Part shown: positions 8,105-17,464 of the stretch, in pieces
Numbering within the stretch: the first letter of the stretch is position 1
Layout: every line of letters begins with the position of its first letter
Source of the DNA: an uncultured bacterium
GTDB lineage: Bacteria; Myxococcota_A; Bradymonadia; UBA7976; VGTA01
Assembly (NCBI GenBank): GCA_943788935.1
Contig: CALSSE010000001.1
Location: 23,269-87,268 of the forward strand
DNA length: 64,000 bases
Direction: 5' to 3'
Position numbers and translations under genes: made by a program
Notes under the pieces: generated by a model
The model's database searches: none
Told to the model about the DNA's origin: nothing
Seen by the model: only the letters and a program-made list of their open reading frames with translations

Positions 8105-11092
8105 ATGTCTGTGACGCATTGGGAGGTTCGGGCGAGTGAGATCGGCCGAGAGCTTTTTAAGAAGATGAAAGGTCAGAAGCCGGGCGTGTTTAATAAGGCC
8201 TGGTGGCAAGGGCAGGTCATGGAGTGGTCAATGAAGGACGAAGACTTTAAGACGGAGATGTTCCGCTTTGTAGATGTCTTCCCTGTCCTGCAGACCCCCG
8301 ATGATGTGTATAAACACTTAGAAGAATATCTAATGAAGCCAGGACTCAATGTGCCTGGAGTCATTAAGGCAGCGTTGAAAGGGGCGGGGATGGCAGGCTT
8401 CATGAAGAAGACTGCCACTCACCAAATTATGAAGCAAATGGAGGGGATGGCGAAAAACTTCATCTGTGGTGTCGATGGGACGAATGCCCTTAAGACACTG
8501 AAAGAACTGCGGAAGTTGCGTCAATCTTTCACTGTGGATCTCTTAGGAGAGGCGACGACCTCTGAAGCCGAAGCTGAAGATTATGTGGCTCGCTATCGAG
8601 AGTTGATCATCAGCCTCTCTGATCACTGTGACCAGTGGAAGCGCGCCGACACACTTGATTCTGATGACCGAGGAGAGCTCCCGCGAGTTAATGTCTCTAT
8701 CAAAGTAAGCGCGATGTATAGTCAACTCGACCCGATCGCTTTTGAGGAGAGCGTCGAGGCGGCAAGCAAGCGCCTACTCCCTCTCTTTCAGCTCGCCGCT
8801 GAACGGGGAGTGTTTCTTAACCTTGATATGGAGCACTATGCCTTTAAGAGCCTGACTTATGCCCTACTGAAGCGGGTCCTTGAAGACCCAAGTCTAGAAG
8901 GATATGAGCATGCTGGAGTCGTGATTCAAGCATATCTTCGAGACTCAGAAGAGGACTTAAGAGACCTCATTAAATGGTCAAAGAATAATCAAAAGAGGAT
9001 CACTATTCGTCTCGTCAAAGGTGCTTATTGGGACTATGAGACCATTCACGCCCATCAAGAGGGATGGGAGTCACCGGTGTGGCTCGATAAAGCGGATTCT
9101 GATGTTCAGTTTGAGCGTTTATCAGCGATCATGTTAGAGAATCATAGTTATGTTCGCTCAGCGATCGGGAGTCATAATCTGCGAAGTATTGCGGTCGCTT
9201 GTGCGGCAGCAGAGCATTTCAAGGTTCCTAAAAATGGATATGAGATCCAATGTCTCTATGGGATGGCAGAACCCATCAAAGCGGCTTGTGCCGATTATGG
9301 ACTTCGAGTTCGTACTTATGCTCCGGTCGGTGAGTTGATCCCCGGTATGGCATACTTAGTTCGTCGACTGCTAGAGAACACTAGTAATGAGGGGTGGTTG
9401 AAACAGGGGTTCGCAGATGACGCCGACCCAACCAAGCTCCTCCAGCCTCCTCAAGCTCAGCAGCGTTCGGGCATGCTCCGCGCCGTCCCGAAGACTGTGG
9501 GGTCACTCAATGAGATTGAACCCTTTTCCAATGAGCCTCTGAGAGATTTTACCCGGCCTGTCGCTCGTCAAGAGTTTGACACAGCGCTCAGAGAGGTGAA
9601 GGGAGCTCTCGGCGCGATTTATCCTTCTATTATCTCGGGGGTAGAGATCTCCGAGGGAGAGCGCTTGCAGAGTGTTAACCCTTCACGTCCTGAAGAGATC
9701 ATCGGTCAGATTATCCTCACCGATGAGAGCGCTGTAGACGACGCTATTCGCAGCGCTTATGAGGCTTGGCCTTCATGGAGCTCTCGAGGAGTGAACGAAA
9801 GGGCGCTGTGGTTACTTAAGGTCGCAGGTGCCTTAAGAGATCGTCGCGATGAGTTGGCAGCTTGGATGGTCCTTGAGGTCGGTAAGACTTGGAGAGAGGC
9901 AGACGCTGATGTCGCCGAGGGCATTGACTTTTGTGAATATTACGCTCGGGAGATGCTTCGTCTCGGCTCACCAATCCTCATGCAAGATATCCCTGGAGAG
10001 CTTAACCATCTGAGCTATGTCAGTCGTGGAGTATGCTCGGTTATCGCCCCTTGGAATTTCCCCTTTGCGATTTTAGTAGGGATGAGTGTAGCGGGTGCAG
10101 TGGCTGGGAATGCGGTGTTGATTAAGCCCGCTGAACAATCGATGGTTATCGCTGCAAAATTTGTAGAAATCGCTCATCAAGCAGGTATTCCAAAGGAGGT
10201 GTTTCAGCTAGTATTTGGCTATGGAGAGACTGTAGGAGCGGCGCTCACCAAGCATCCTCTAGTTCAGACGATCGCCTTTACAGGGAGCCGCGCCGTCGGG
10301 GTAGAGATCTATAAGCAAGCAGGGATTACCTATCCTGGTCAACCGGGTCTAAAACGGGTAATCTGTGAGATGGGTGGCAAAAATGCAATCATCGTAGATA
10401 ATGACGCTGATCTAGATGAGGCAGTGCTCGGGGTTATTCGTTCGGCGTTCGGTTTCGCGGGACAAAAATGCAGCGCCTGCTCTCGAGTCATCATTATCGA
10501 CCCCCTCTATGATCAGTTTGTAGATCGACTGGTCGCTGCGGCGGAGAGTCTCCTCGTCGGTCCATCTGACGATCCCAACGTCACGTTTGGTCCTGTGATT
10601 GATCAAGAGGCCTATGATCGGATACAGAGAGTCATCTCCGATGCTCAAGATCGAGGGCGTGTTCTCTGTGGTGGGGTCCAGCAGGGCGATGGAGGGTACT
10701 TTATCTCTCCAACTCTGATCGCTGATCTCAGCCCCGATGACCCGATCGCTGCTGATGAGCATTTTGGGCCGGTCATCACTCTGCATCGCGTTGCGGATCT
10801 CGAACGAGCGATTGAGATCGCGCTCAGCTCACCCTATGCGCTAACCGGGGGAATCTTTAGTCGCTCACCGGTAAATATTCAACGCGCTCGTGAGCAGTAT
10901 TTGATTGGTAACCTTTACATTAATCGGACCATCACGGGCGCGATTGTTGGGCGGCAACCTTTTGGAGGATTCAAAATGAGTGGTGGAGGGACAAAAGCAG
11001 GTGGGCCAGACTATCTTCTGCAGTTCCTTAACTCTAGGGCGATCACTGAGAATACTCAGAGGCGTGGCTTCGCACCACCCACTGAAGAATAA
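8105..11092 (+). CDS. putA: Bifunctional proline dehydrogenase / delta-1-pyrroline-5-carboxylate dehydrogenase
   Basis: 995 residues, oxidising proline to glutamate in two steps. The N-terminal half is the FAD-dependent proline dehydrogenase barrel (about 160-470): NLDMEHYA near 240, IRLVKGAYWDYE near 300 and the arginine-rich C-terminal helix RRLLENTSNEGWL near 418. The second half is an aldehyde dehydrogenase fold (about 505-985): APWNFPFAILVG, FTGSRAVG, ICEMGGKNA and catalytic C789 in GQKCSACSR. There is no ribbon-helix-helix DNA-binding domain, and the length fits the short (minimal) PutA class, so it should not autoregulate as the E. coli protein does. TAGGAG lies 6 nt before the ATG. 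Likely monocistronic; the next gene starts about 200 nt on. Confidence 0.96.
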   Translation: MSVTHWEVRASEIGRELFKKMKGQKPGVFNKAWWQGQVMEWSMKDEDFKTEMFRFVDVFPVLQTPDDVYKHLEEYLMKPGLNVPGVIKAALKGAGMAGFMKKTATHQIMKQMEGMAKNFICGVDGTNALKTLKELRKLRQSFTVDLLGEATTSEAEAEDYVARYRELIISLSDHCDQWKRADTLDSDDRGELPRVNVSIKVSAMYSQLDPIAFEESVEAASKRLLPLFQLAAERGVFLNLDMEHYAFKSLTYALLKRVLEDPSLEGYEHAGVVIQAYLRDSEEDLRDLIKWSKNNQKRITIRLVKGAYWDYETIHAHQEGWESPVWLDKADSDVQFERLSAIMLENHSYVRSAIGSHNLRSIAVACAAAEHFKVPKNGYEIQCLYGMAEPIKAACADYGLRVRTYAPVGELIPGMAYLVRRLLENTSNEGWLKQGFADDADPTKLLQPPQAQQRSGMLRAVPKTVGSLNEIEPFSNEPLRDFTRPVARQEFDTALREVKGALGAIYPSIISGVEISEGERLQSVNPSRPEEIIGQIILTDESAVDDAIRSAYEAWPSWSSRGVNERALWLLKVAGALRDRRDELAAWMVLEVGKTWREADADVAEGIDFCEYYAREMLRLGSPILMQDIPGELNHLSYVSRGVCSVIAPWNFPFAILVGMSVAGAVAGNAVLIKPAEQSMVIAAKFVEIAHQAGIPKEVFQLVFGYGETVGAALTKHPLVQTIAFTGSRAVGVEIYKQAGITYPGQPGLKRVICEMGGKNAIIVDNDADLDEAVLGVIRSAFGFAGQKCSACSRVIIIDPLYDQFVDRLVAAAESLLVGPSDDPNVTFGPVIDQEAYDRIQRVISDAQDRGRVLCGGVQQGDGGYFISPTLIADLSPDDPIAADEHFGPVITLHRVADLERAIEIALSSPYALTGGIFSRSPVNIQRAREQYLIGNLYINRTITGAIVGRQPFGGFKMSGGGTKAGGPDYLLQFLNSRAITENTQRRGFAPPTEE

Positions 11093-11302
11093 CTTCACCT
11101 GCCTTCATCCTCCACTTAAGTGAACTTTTTTCTGATTGATTAATACGTCTAATCTTTTATTAATCGGCGACCTCTCTGTGAACTGAAGAGTCTAGAGAAT
11201 GCCTTTAGACACGACTGACAGGTTTAATGATTTATCTGAGATGTCTCATTATAGTCTGTTAATATCGCTTTATTTAGATTGAGGATGCGTGGAGGTTCAT
11301 TA

Positions 11303-12133
11303 ATGACTGAGGTGATAAGTTCTACTCATTCAGGTTCTAATGGGGCTATTGGAGTTCAAGTTGAGGGAGTCAATAAATTCTTTGGTGAGAACAAAGTACT
11401 TGAGGAGGTCAGTATTAAGATCCCTCCTGGCTCATTTCACGTACTTGTCGGTCCATCAGGGTGTGGTAAGACGACTCTTCTGAGGATGATTGGAGGATTA
11501 GAGCGCCCTACGTCCGGCGCTATCTTGTTTGGAGAGCCGAGCAGTAATCCTTCGATGGAGACCACACTGAGCTCTGGTTCACAGATGCCAAAAGAGCTCA
11601 GTTATGGCTTTCAAGAGCCTCGTCTTCTGCCATGGCTCACGGTAAGTGATAATGTCGCTCTCCCCCTTGAGCTCGCGGGGGTGAGTCCATCGGTGATTCA
11701 GCCCAAGGTAGATGATGTTTTAGCTAAAGTGAGCCTCTCCCATGCAGCAGGTTTATACCCAAGGCAGCTCTCTGGGGGAATGAAGATGAGAGCAGCGATC
11801 GCCCGATCTCTTGTCACTGAGCCCAAGCTACTCCTCTTAGATGAACCTTTCGGAGCGCTCGATGAGATCACCAAGAATCGTTTAGATGATGAGCTATTAG
11901 AGTTATGGAAACAATATAAAATGACCGTTGTTCTCGTGACTCACTCGCTCTCTGAGGCGGTTTACTTGGCTCAATCTATTCATGTCCTCGCCCCTAATCC
12001 AGGACGAGTATTGGAGACTCTTGAGGTGAGCTTTGAAGAGCGTATGCCGGAGTTGAGGTTAACGACCCCATTTACTGAAACTGTCGCTAAGGCTCATCAA
12101 GTCCTCTTAAGAGCAGAGGAAAATACGGTATGA
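11303..12133 (+). CDS. ABC transporter ATPase of the nitrate/sulfonate/pyrimidine importer class
   Basis: 276 residues. Motifs in order: Walker A GPSGCGKTT, Q-loop GFQEPRLLPWL, signature LSGGM, Walker B LLLLDEPFGALDE and the switch His in VLVTHSLSEA. The length, EPRLLPW and SGGMKMRAAIARSL are typical of the SsuB/TauB/ThiZ group. It energises the permease coded next, whose ATG overlaps its stop (ATGA), so the two are translationally coupled. An earlier TTG at 11279 is in frame, but GGAGG 7 nt before ATG 11303 decides the start. Confidence 0.9.
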   Translation: MTEVISSTHSGSNGAIGVQVEGVNKFFGENKVLEEVSIKIPPGSFHVLVGPSGCGKTTLLRMIGGLERPTSGAILFGEPSSNPSMETTLSSGSQMPKELSYGFQEPRLLPWLTVSDNVALPLELAGVSPSVIQPKVDDVLAKVSLSHAAGLYPRQLSGGMKMRAAIARSLVTEPKLLLLDEPFGALDEITKNRLDDELLELWKQYKMTVVLVTHSLSEAVYLAQSIHVLAPNPGRVLETLEVSFEERMPELRLTTPFTETVAKAHQVLLRAEENTV

Positions 12134-14106
12134 ATAACTCGCAATCAGGACAGTCTCAAGTTGAACGGAAGACACTTAACCTCGCTCCCCTCATCGGTGC
12201 GGCTCTGTTTTGCATGATCTGGGAAGATCTAATCATCCTCCTTGAGGTACCTATTTATGTGATCCCTGCTCCCAGCGATGTATTGGGTGTCGCTCTCGAT
12301 AGTAGCACTCGAATGCTACTGTTTAATGCTACGATACAAACAGGGTCAGCAGCGCTTCTCGGCTTCTTGATCGCAGTGGGTGTCGGCGTTCTGACAGGTA
12401 CACTGCTCGCTTCAGTAAGAGTTTTGAGGGTCGGGGTGTACCCACTAGCGAACCTCTTACAGATGGTGCCGATCATTGCCATCGCCCCTCTCTTAAACAT
12501 TTGGTTTGGTTACGGTGTTTTAGGAGTCGCCGCCTCCGCGACGATCGTCTCCATCTTCCCTATTATCGCAAACACTGTTGATGGACTTCGCTCTGTTGAT
12601 CCACAGTTAATCGAGCTCTTTAATATTTATGGGGCGACTCCAAAGCAGCGGTGGCGAAGATTAGAGATTCCTGCCGCTCTCCCACAAATCTTTACCGGCT
12701 TTCGAGTCGCCGCTGGCTTAGCAGTGATCGGAGCGGTGGTCGGCGAGCTGGTGAGCGGAGTCTTAAAAGCGCCTCCGATTGGAGCGGTGATCGCCTCGAA
12801 CCTTAGAACCGGTAAACTTGATATTGTCTTCGCAGCCATCGCTTGCTCAGCATTGGTCGGTTTCTCTCTCTTTGGTCTAGTCTCTTGGGCTGGTCAGACT
12901 TTGATGGGTCAATGGAATAGCACTCAGCAGAGAGATGAGCTAGATACAAAACTAAGCCCTCGTGCTCAGCGTCGAGAGCTCTTCTTGATCACTGGTATTC
13001 TCGCCACCGTCATCTTCCTCACCCTCTCGGCGGTGATGACCTCCTCTAAGGTTAGCCCTCTGAGCTCTGACTCTCACTCAGCGGCTCTCTCTAGCATAGA
13101 AGAGGGTCGTTTAGGAGAAGGGCGTTCAGTAGAGGAGAGTTCGGGAGAGGAGCGCTCGGGAGAGACTGACTCTCCGGTCAAGGTACGCTTACAACTCAAT
13201 TGGATGCCAGAGCCAGAGTTCGGTGGTATATACGAAGCCAAGAGACTCGGTCTTGATCGAGAAGAAGGGATAGACTTGCAGATCATTAGCGGTGGGCCAG
13301 GGACTCCGTCAGCACAGCTAGTTGCCCAACGTAAACTTGAATTTGGAGTGATGGATAGTACTCAAATCATGACGATGCGCGCTAAAGGAGCCCCTTTAGT
13401 CGGCATATATGCTACCTTTAAGACAGATCCGAGGGCGATCATTACCCATCTCAAAGGCGCTCCAGCATCACTGAGAGAGCTGTGGAAAAGCGATCGACTC
13501 TTAGCGGTGGAACCCGGCTCTTTATTTATGAAATGGTTAAGCCATCACTACGGAGAGAGCGCGCTCACATGGGTGAGTACTCAAGGAGGGCTGACCCAGT
13601 TTAAACTAAACCCTGAGCTCTCCCAAGGCGTCTATATATTTTCGGAGCCCGTGACTCTCAAACTTGACCAAGTGGAGACCAAGATATTCCCGATCTCTGA
13701 GAGTGGGTTTAACCCATATGCGGTGCTAATCTCTACACATGAAGACATCATTAAACAACGACCTGAGCTGATTCGATCAATGTATAAGATCTTGCAAGAG
13801 GGGTGGGGCTCATATCTTAAGGATCCTGCGCCCACTAATCGTGTGTTGAGTCAACTAAACACCTCAATGTCATTTGAGGCCATGCAAATGGCGGTTGAAT
13901 ATGCAAAACCTTTCATACAGAGTGACCTCACTCATCAAGAGTCAAGCTCTGCGTCTAAACTTGGAGAGATGAGTCTTGAGAGGTGGAAGCGAATGAGCGG
14001 GCAATTACGGACTTTAAAGGTCTTGGAAGAGGACCAAAAAGTTGATCCGAAGAGTTGCTTTTGGCGCCCTGTGACAGAGGAGGGAGAGGTTGTGAATCAA
14101 GACTAG
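12130..14106 (+). CDS. ABC importer permease fused to an NMT1/THI5-type substrate-binding domain
   Basis: 658 residues. Residues about 1-265 are a BPD_transp_1 permease with about six membrane segments and the EAA-like loop GATPKQRWRRLEIPAALPQ. A further membrane segment (about 282-302) and an acidic Ser/Glu-rich linker lead to a binding domain from about 349 to the end, starting VRLQLNWMPEPEFGGIYEAK and containing GPGTPSAQLVA, the NMT1/THI5 (PF09084) pattern seen in thiamine-pyrimidine (ThiY), riboflavin (RibY) and alkanesulfonate binders. After the extra segment the domain should face the periplasm, permanently tethered. The ligand is unresolved: the LNWMPEPEFGG motif favours a pyrimidine or flavin-like compound, but no thiamine genes or TPP riboswitch are present. 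The binding protein is normally a separate secreted polypeptide, so the fusion is unusual. Confidence 0.85.
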   Translation: MNNSQSGQSQVERKTLNLAPLIGAALFCMIWEDLIILLEVPIYVIPAPSDVLGVALDSSTRMLLFNATIQTGSAALLGFLIAVGVGVLTGTLLASVRVLRVGVYPLANLLQMVPIIAIAPLLNIWFGYGVLGVAASATIVSIFPIIANTVDGLRSVDPQLIELFNIYGATPKQRWRRLEIPAALPQIFTGFRVAAGLAVIGAVVGELVSGVLKAPPIGAVIASNLRTGKLDIVFAAIACSALVGFSLFGLVSWAGQTLMGQWNSTQQRDELDTKLSPRAQRRELFLITGILATVIFLTLSAVMTSSKVSPLSSDSHSAALSSIEEGRLGEGRSVEESSGEERSGETDSPVKVRLQLNWMPEPEFGGIYEAKRLGLDREEGIDLQIISGGPGTPSAQLVAQRKLEFGVMDSTQIMTMRAKGAPLVGIYATFKTDPRAIITHLKGAPASLRELWKSDRLLAVEPGSLFMKWLSHHYGESALTWVSTQGGLTQFKLNPELSQGVYIFSEPVTLKLDQVETKIFPISESGFNPYAVLISTHEDIIKQRPELIRSMYKILQEGWGSYLKDPAPTNRVLSQLNTSMSFEAMQMAVEYAKPFIQSDLTHQESSSASKLGEMSLERWKRMSGQLRTLKVLEEDQKVDPKSCFWRPVTEEGEVVNQD

Positions 14107-14193
14107 GGCTGGCTCTCTGTCTGTCTGTGTAGGGCTGGCTCTCTGTTTGTCTGTGTAGGGCTGGTTCTCTGTCTGTCTCAGGGCTGGCTCTCT
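14104..14193 (+). repeat. 26-bp tandem repeat starting at the stop codon of the permease fusion gene
   Basis: Unit TAGGGCTGGCTCTCTGTCTG plus TCTGTG, two full near-identical copies, a third 3 bases shorter and a partial fourth. The first unit begins with the TAG stop itself. The rest of the stretch to 14418 holds A/T-rich sequence and two hairpins, listed separately. Confidence 0.85.
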
Positions 14194-14295
14194 AGATTCT
14201 TAGCGTAAGGAGCGCTCTTCAGAGGAGCTAACAAAAAAAGAGTAATGGACACTTTTTTCTTGACGCTTGATGCCTCTTCATCTTTGGTACGGCAT

Positions 14296-14342
14296 CTCTA
14301 TAAACCTTGTCGTTTATAGAGCGAATCATCTCCGTAGAGATG
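14296..14342. other. Two adjacent hairpins in the leader of the acidic repeat gene
   Basis: CTCTATAAA (14296-14304) pairs with TTTATAGAG (14313-14321) around an 8-nt loop. CATCTC (14327-14332) pairs with GAGATG (14337-14342) around CGTA and is followed by AAAAAA. They lie 77 nt and more before the ATG. Neither is followed by a T-run on the plus strand, so they look more like leader structure than a terminator. Confidence 0.45.
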
Positions 14343-14418
14343 AAAAAACTCCCATTCACCCTTTATCCAAACCTTCTCATACTTCGGATGTGATTTATGA
14401 GCCAAGGAGTTTAAAGCG

Positions 14419-14877
14419 ATGCTCACTGAATCAGCATTAACACTCGATCAGCGATCTTTCTCTAAATGTCTATATTTACCTATACAACGGCATAAGTCTA
14501 TAGAAGGTCATCGAGACTCTATCATTACACTATACTTCTCTACCATCCTAGATGATCTCTATGATGAGTCAGACTACAATGAAGATGAGTCAGACTACAA
14601 TGAAGATGAGTCAGACTATAATGAAGATGAGTCAGACTATAATGAAGATGAGTCAGACTATAATGAAGATGAGTCAGACTATAATGAAGATGAGTCAGGC
14701 TATGATGAAGATGAATCAGGCTATGATGACTCCCATGAAGGAGATCGATATCAGCGGGAGAGAGATCAAAACGCCTATGATGAGCTTGATGATTATGAGG
14801 GAGACCTCTGTAACGATGATCAATACGAGACGGCTTTTGGCTTTGATGACGATCAAGAAGAAGAGGAAGATTATTAA
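14419..14877 (+). CDS. Small acidic repeat protein of unknown function
   Basis: 152 residues. The first about 45 residues are ordinary (basic to neutral), with no signal peptide. Then come six copies of the heptad DESDYNE and two of DESGYD(E/D), followed by a highly acidic Asp/Glu/Tyr tail ending in EEEEDY. It is likely disordered and could bind metal ions or basic partners; no family is recognised. AAGGAG 9 nt before the ATG supports real translation. The neighbours are the ABC importer and a cytochrome protein, with no clear operon link. Confidence 0.65.
   Translation: MLTESALTLDQRSFSKCLYLPIQRHKSIEGHRDSIITLYFSTILDDLYDESDYNEDESDYNEDESDYNEDESDYNEDESDYNEDESDYNEDESGYDEDESGYDDSHEGDRYQRERDQNAYDELDDYEGDLCNDDQYETAFGFDDDQEEEEDY
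14563..14730 (+). repeat. 21-bp tandem repeat coding for the DESDYNE heptads
   Basis: Eight 21-bp units, GATGAGTCAGACTACAATGA(A), six almost identical (differing in a C/T of the Tyr codon) and two diverged. The unit is a multiple of three, so copy-number change keeps the frame. Confidence 0.9.
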
Positions 14878-14964
14878 TTTAAGGCTCTTAATGACCTAGG
14901 AGTATTTCAGTCACTAGCGCTTGTCGATTGGCGATTGAACTCGTAAGATAAGGCCTCATCTTTC

Positions 14965-17409
14965 ATGGGGGTTATCGTGGACATTCTCTACTCGAAGGTC
15001 AGTGTATTTATAGCTAAAAGTATTGTTATATGTTGTTCCATATTATCAATATACTCTTGTGGAGATGAGAGGGCTGTTGACGCTCAAGTTGCTGAAGGGA
15101 TTTTTGCTAACCAGGGTGAACCACGCCTGCTTCTAAGTGAAGAAGAGCGGGAGATCTTTAGAGCAGGTGAGGCGGTCGCAAAGCGTCGATTTGACCTCAA
15201 TGACGGGTTAGGCCCCTACTTTAATGTCACTTTCTGTGGTGCCTGTCATGAAAAGCCTCATTTTGGGGGAGCAGCTGGTCATTATCGTGATTTTTACCTA
15301 TATGGTGAGAGTCTTAGCGGTGGTGGTTTTATCCCTAGTGGACCTCGCAGTGGTGTCTTAAGCACCTTTGAAGAACCTCAATTAGACCTTGAGGTCGGGT
15401 TAAGCGACCCGTCATTGGTTAAGATTAACCCAGAGCCAGCGGCTACGCTATACACTCGGCGTAACCCGATCCCATTCTTTGGGATCGGTCTGCTCGCTGA
15501 AATACCTGAAGAGGAGATCCTCTCCCGTGCAGACCCCGATGACCTTGATGGAGATGGGGTGAGCGGGAGACCCAATTACGATCAAGGGTATGTCGGTCGC
15601 TTTGGGCTTAAGGCACAAACGGTCAGTATCGAGAACTTCATTCGAGGGCCACTGTTTAATCACTTAGGGATCACCTCTAACCCACTCTCTGCAGAGCTAC
15701 AAGCCGCCCTCCCTGTTCCTTCTGTCGCTGAGGACCGGTTCGATACCCAGCAATTAGAACTCTCCGCTCAGGGATTTCATCTTCGTGATCAGGGAGAAGG
15801 AGAGCCATCTGAGAGACCGCTCTTAGAGACGCTACACTTTCATCAAGCAGCGGCTCCGTCTGAGCCCTTAACCGATCATGATGATGTCCCTGATCCCGAG
15901 CTCTCAGAGAGAGATCTCTTCGCGCTCGTGAGCTGGGCTATGCTTTTAGCAGCTCCTACTCCAGATGCACTGAGCACAGAGGCAGAGTTAGGAGAGGGAT
16001 TCTTCTACTCTATGAAGTGTGACCTCTGTCATACGCCTGGATTAAAAGGACCTCGAGGCGTGATCCCTGCCTATACGGATTTACTCCTCCACGATATGGG
16101 TGAAGAGCTCGCTGATGGGATCGTGATGGCGCTAGCTAGCGGCTCTGAATTTCGTACTCAGCCGCTGTGGGGAGTCAGCTCAACAGGCCCTTATCTCTAT
16201 GATGGTAGGGCGGGAACTCTTGACGAAGCGGTCGCGCTCCATGGGGGAGAAGCCTCAGAGAGTCGTGACCTATATTTATCGGTGAGCAGTGATGAGCAGC
16301 TCGCGTTGATTAGTTTTTTAGAGAGCTTAGGGGGTAAGTCACAACAAACAGAAGGTTTAATTGCCCCTGAAGGATCGATTGAGGGGCCTGTGCGGGTGGG
16401 AGTACCTCTCATGACTCTTAACGATGAGTCACAAAAGCGGTATCGGAGAGGTCAAGCCCTCTATGATCGTGATGTGAGCATCAGCAGTGGCTTGGGTCCA
16501 AAGTTTAACGGTGATAGCTGTCGCGGGTGTCACTTTGATCCCATCGTGGGGGGCTCAGGTCCATCAGGCGTTGGGGCGGCGAGATTGTTTTCCGATGGTG
16601 ATGAAGATAGCGTTGATGGTGAAGTGATGAGGCGTTTCCTTAGCGGTCATGGCCGACCTGTCTCAATCCCTGTAGATGAAGAGGGAGAATTGGTCGGATA
16701 TACTGAGATTCGTCAAGCATTACCTACTTTTGGTCTAGGAATTATCGCCGCTATTCCTGAAGAGATGATCGTCGCGCTCGAGGATCCAGATGATCTTGAT
16801 CAAGATGGAGTCCGCGGTGTGGCGAGACGTCTCGCAGATGGCTCTATAGGTCGTTATGGTTGGAGAGCGCAAATCGCTAGCCTCGACAACTTTATCGCTG
16901 ACGCTCTCGCTGTGGAGTTGGGGATGACTATTCCTGATGAGCTCCAGCTGAGCGCTGCGATTTATGAAGATGATGATAAGACTCCCGACCCCGAAGTTAG
17001 CGTCGAAGAGTTTGATGATTTGTCACATTTTATTCATCTGTTAGCGCCTCCCATTAAAGAGGCTCCCAATCATATCAGCGAAGATATTGAGCGAGGTAGT
17101 GAACTCTTTGAAGAGATTGGTTGCGCGACTTGTCACGTCCCCAAAATCGACCCTACCCAATCACGGGCAGCCTACACTGACCTATTGCTACATGCCATCC
17201 AACCAGAAGAGGTGAGACAACGATCATTTAGAACCCCTCCTCTGTGGGCTCTCTCTGAGACCGGTACCTATTGGCATGATGGACGAGCAGATCATATTAT
17301 TGAAGCTGTCGAATTACACCGAGGAGAGGCCACTAACAGCTACAACTCTTGGCGAGCTCTTGCGGAGGAGGAGCGCCAACAGGTGCTCCTCTTCTTAGAG
17401 TATTTATGA
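14965..17409 (+). CDS. Tandem di-heme oxidoreductase lipoprotein (two DUF1111/DHOR modules, four c-type heme sites)
   Basis: 814 residues. A hydrophobic leader ends at a lipobox-like IYSC (C32). Two homologous modules follow. The first (about 60-450) has heme motifs CGACH (91) and CDLCH (352); the second (about 485-814) has CRGCH (519) and CATCH (720). Paired landmarks repeat in each: GLGPYFN/GLGPKFN before the first heme, GIGLLAEIPEE/GLGIIAAIPEE, DPDDLDGDG/DPDDLDQDG, RTQPLWGVS/RTPPLWALS, and YDGRAGTLDEAV/HDGRADHIIEAV. This is the DHOR family, distantly related to di-heme cytochrome c peroxidases; usual members have one module with two hemes, so this is an internal duplication. The envelope substrate is unknown. 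No strong ribosome site precedes ATG 14965, so the exact start is less certain. Confidence 0.85.
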   Translation: MGVIVDILYSKVSVFIAKSIVICCSILSIYSCGDERAVDAQVAEGIFANQGEPRLLLSEEEREIFRAGEAVAKRRFDLNDGLGPYFNVTFCGACHEKPHFGGAAGHYRDFYLYGESLSGGGFIPSGPRSGVLSTFEEPQLDLEVGLSDPSLVKINPEPAATLYTRRNPIPFFGIGLLAEIPEEEILSRADPDDLDGDGVSGRPNYDQGYVGRFGLKAQTVSIENFIRGPLFNHLGITSNPLSAELQAALPVPSVAEDRFDTQQLELSAQGFHLRDQGEGEPSERPLLETLHFHQAAAPSEPLTDHDDVPDPELSERDLFALVSWAMLLAAPTPDALSTEAELGEGFFYSMKCDLCHTPGLKGPRGVIPAYTDLLLHDMGEELADGIVMALASGSEFRTQPLWGVSSTGPYLYDGRAGTLDEAVALHGGEASESRDLYLSVSSDEQLALISFLESLGGKSQQTEGLIAPEGSIEGPVRVGVPLMTLNDESQKRYRRGQALYDRDVSISSGLGPKFNGDSCRGCHFDPIVGGSGPSGVGAARLFSDGDEDSVDGEVMRRFLSGHGRPVSIPVDEEGELVGYTEIRQALPTFGLGIIAAIPEEMIVALEDPDDLDQDGVRGVARRLADGSIGRYGWRAQIASLDNFIADALAVELGMTIPDELQLSAAIYEDDDKTPDPEVSVEEFDDLSHFIHLLAPPIKEAPNHISEDIERGSELFEEIGCATCHVPKIDPTQSRAAYTDLLLHAIQPEEVRQRSFRTPPLWALSETGTYWHDGRADHIIEAVELHRGEATNSYNSWRALAEEERQQVLLFLEYL

Positions 17410-17464
17410 GTGTCCTCTCCCCAAGAGGTGGTGGAGCGCTTGATACAATGTATTCAGTAAACCG

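Noticed and set aside
11113..11131. CACTTAAGTG followed by a T-run after putA as a terminator
   Set aside because: With a minimal loop the stem is only 3 bp, too weak for an intrinsic terminator.
11093..11302. TPP riboswitch upstream of the NMT1/THI5-type ABC importer
   Set aside because: A CTGAGA occurs, but the other conserved element (ACCTGATCTGG-like) and a paired stem are missing.
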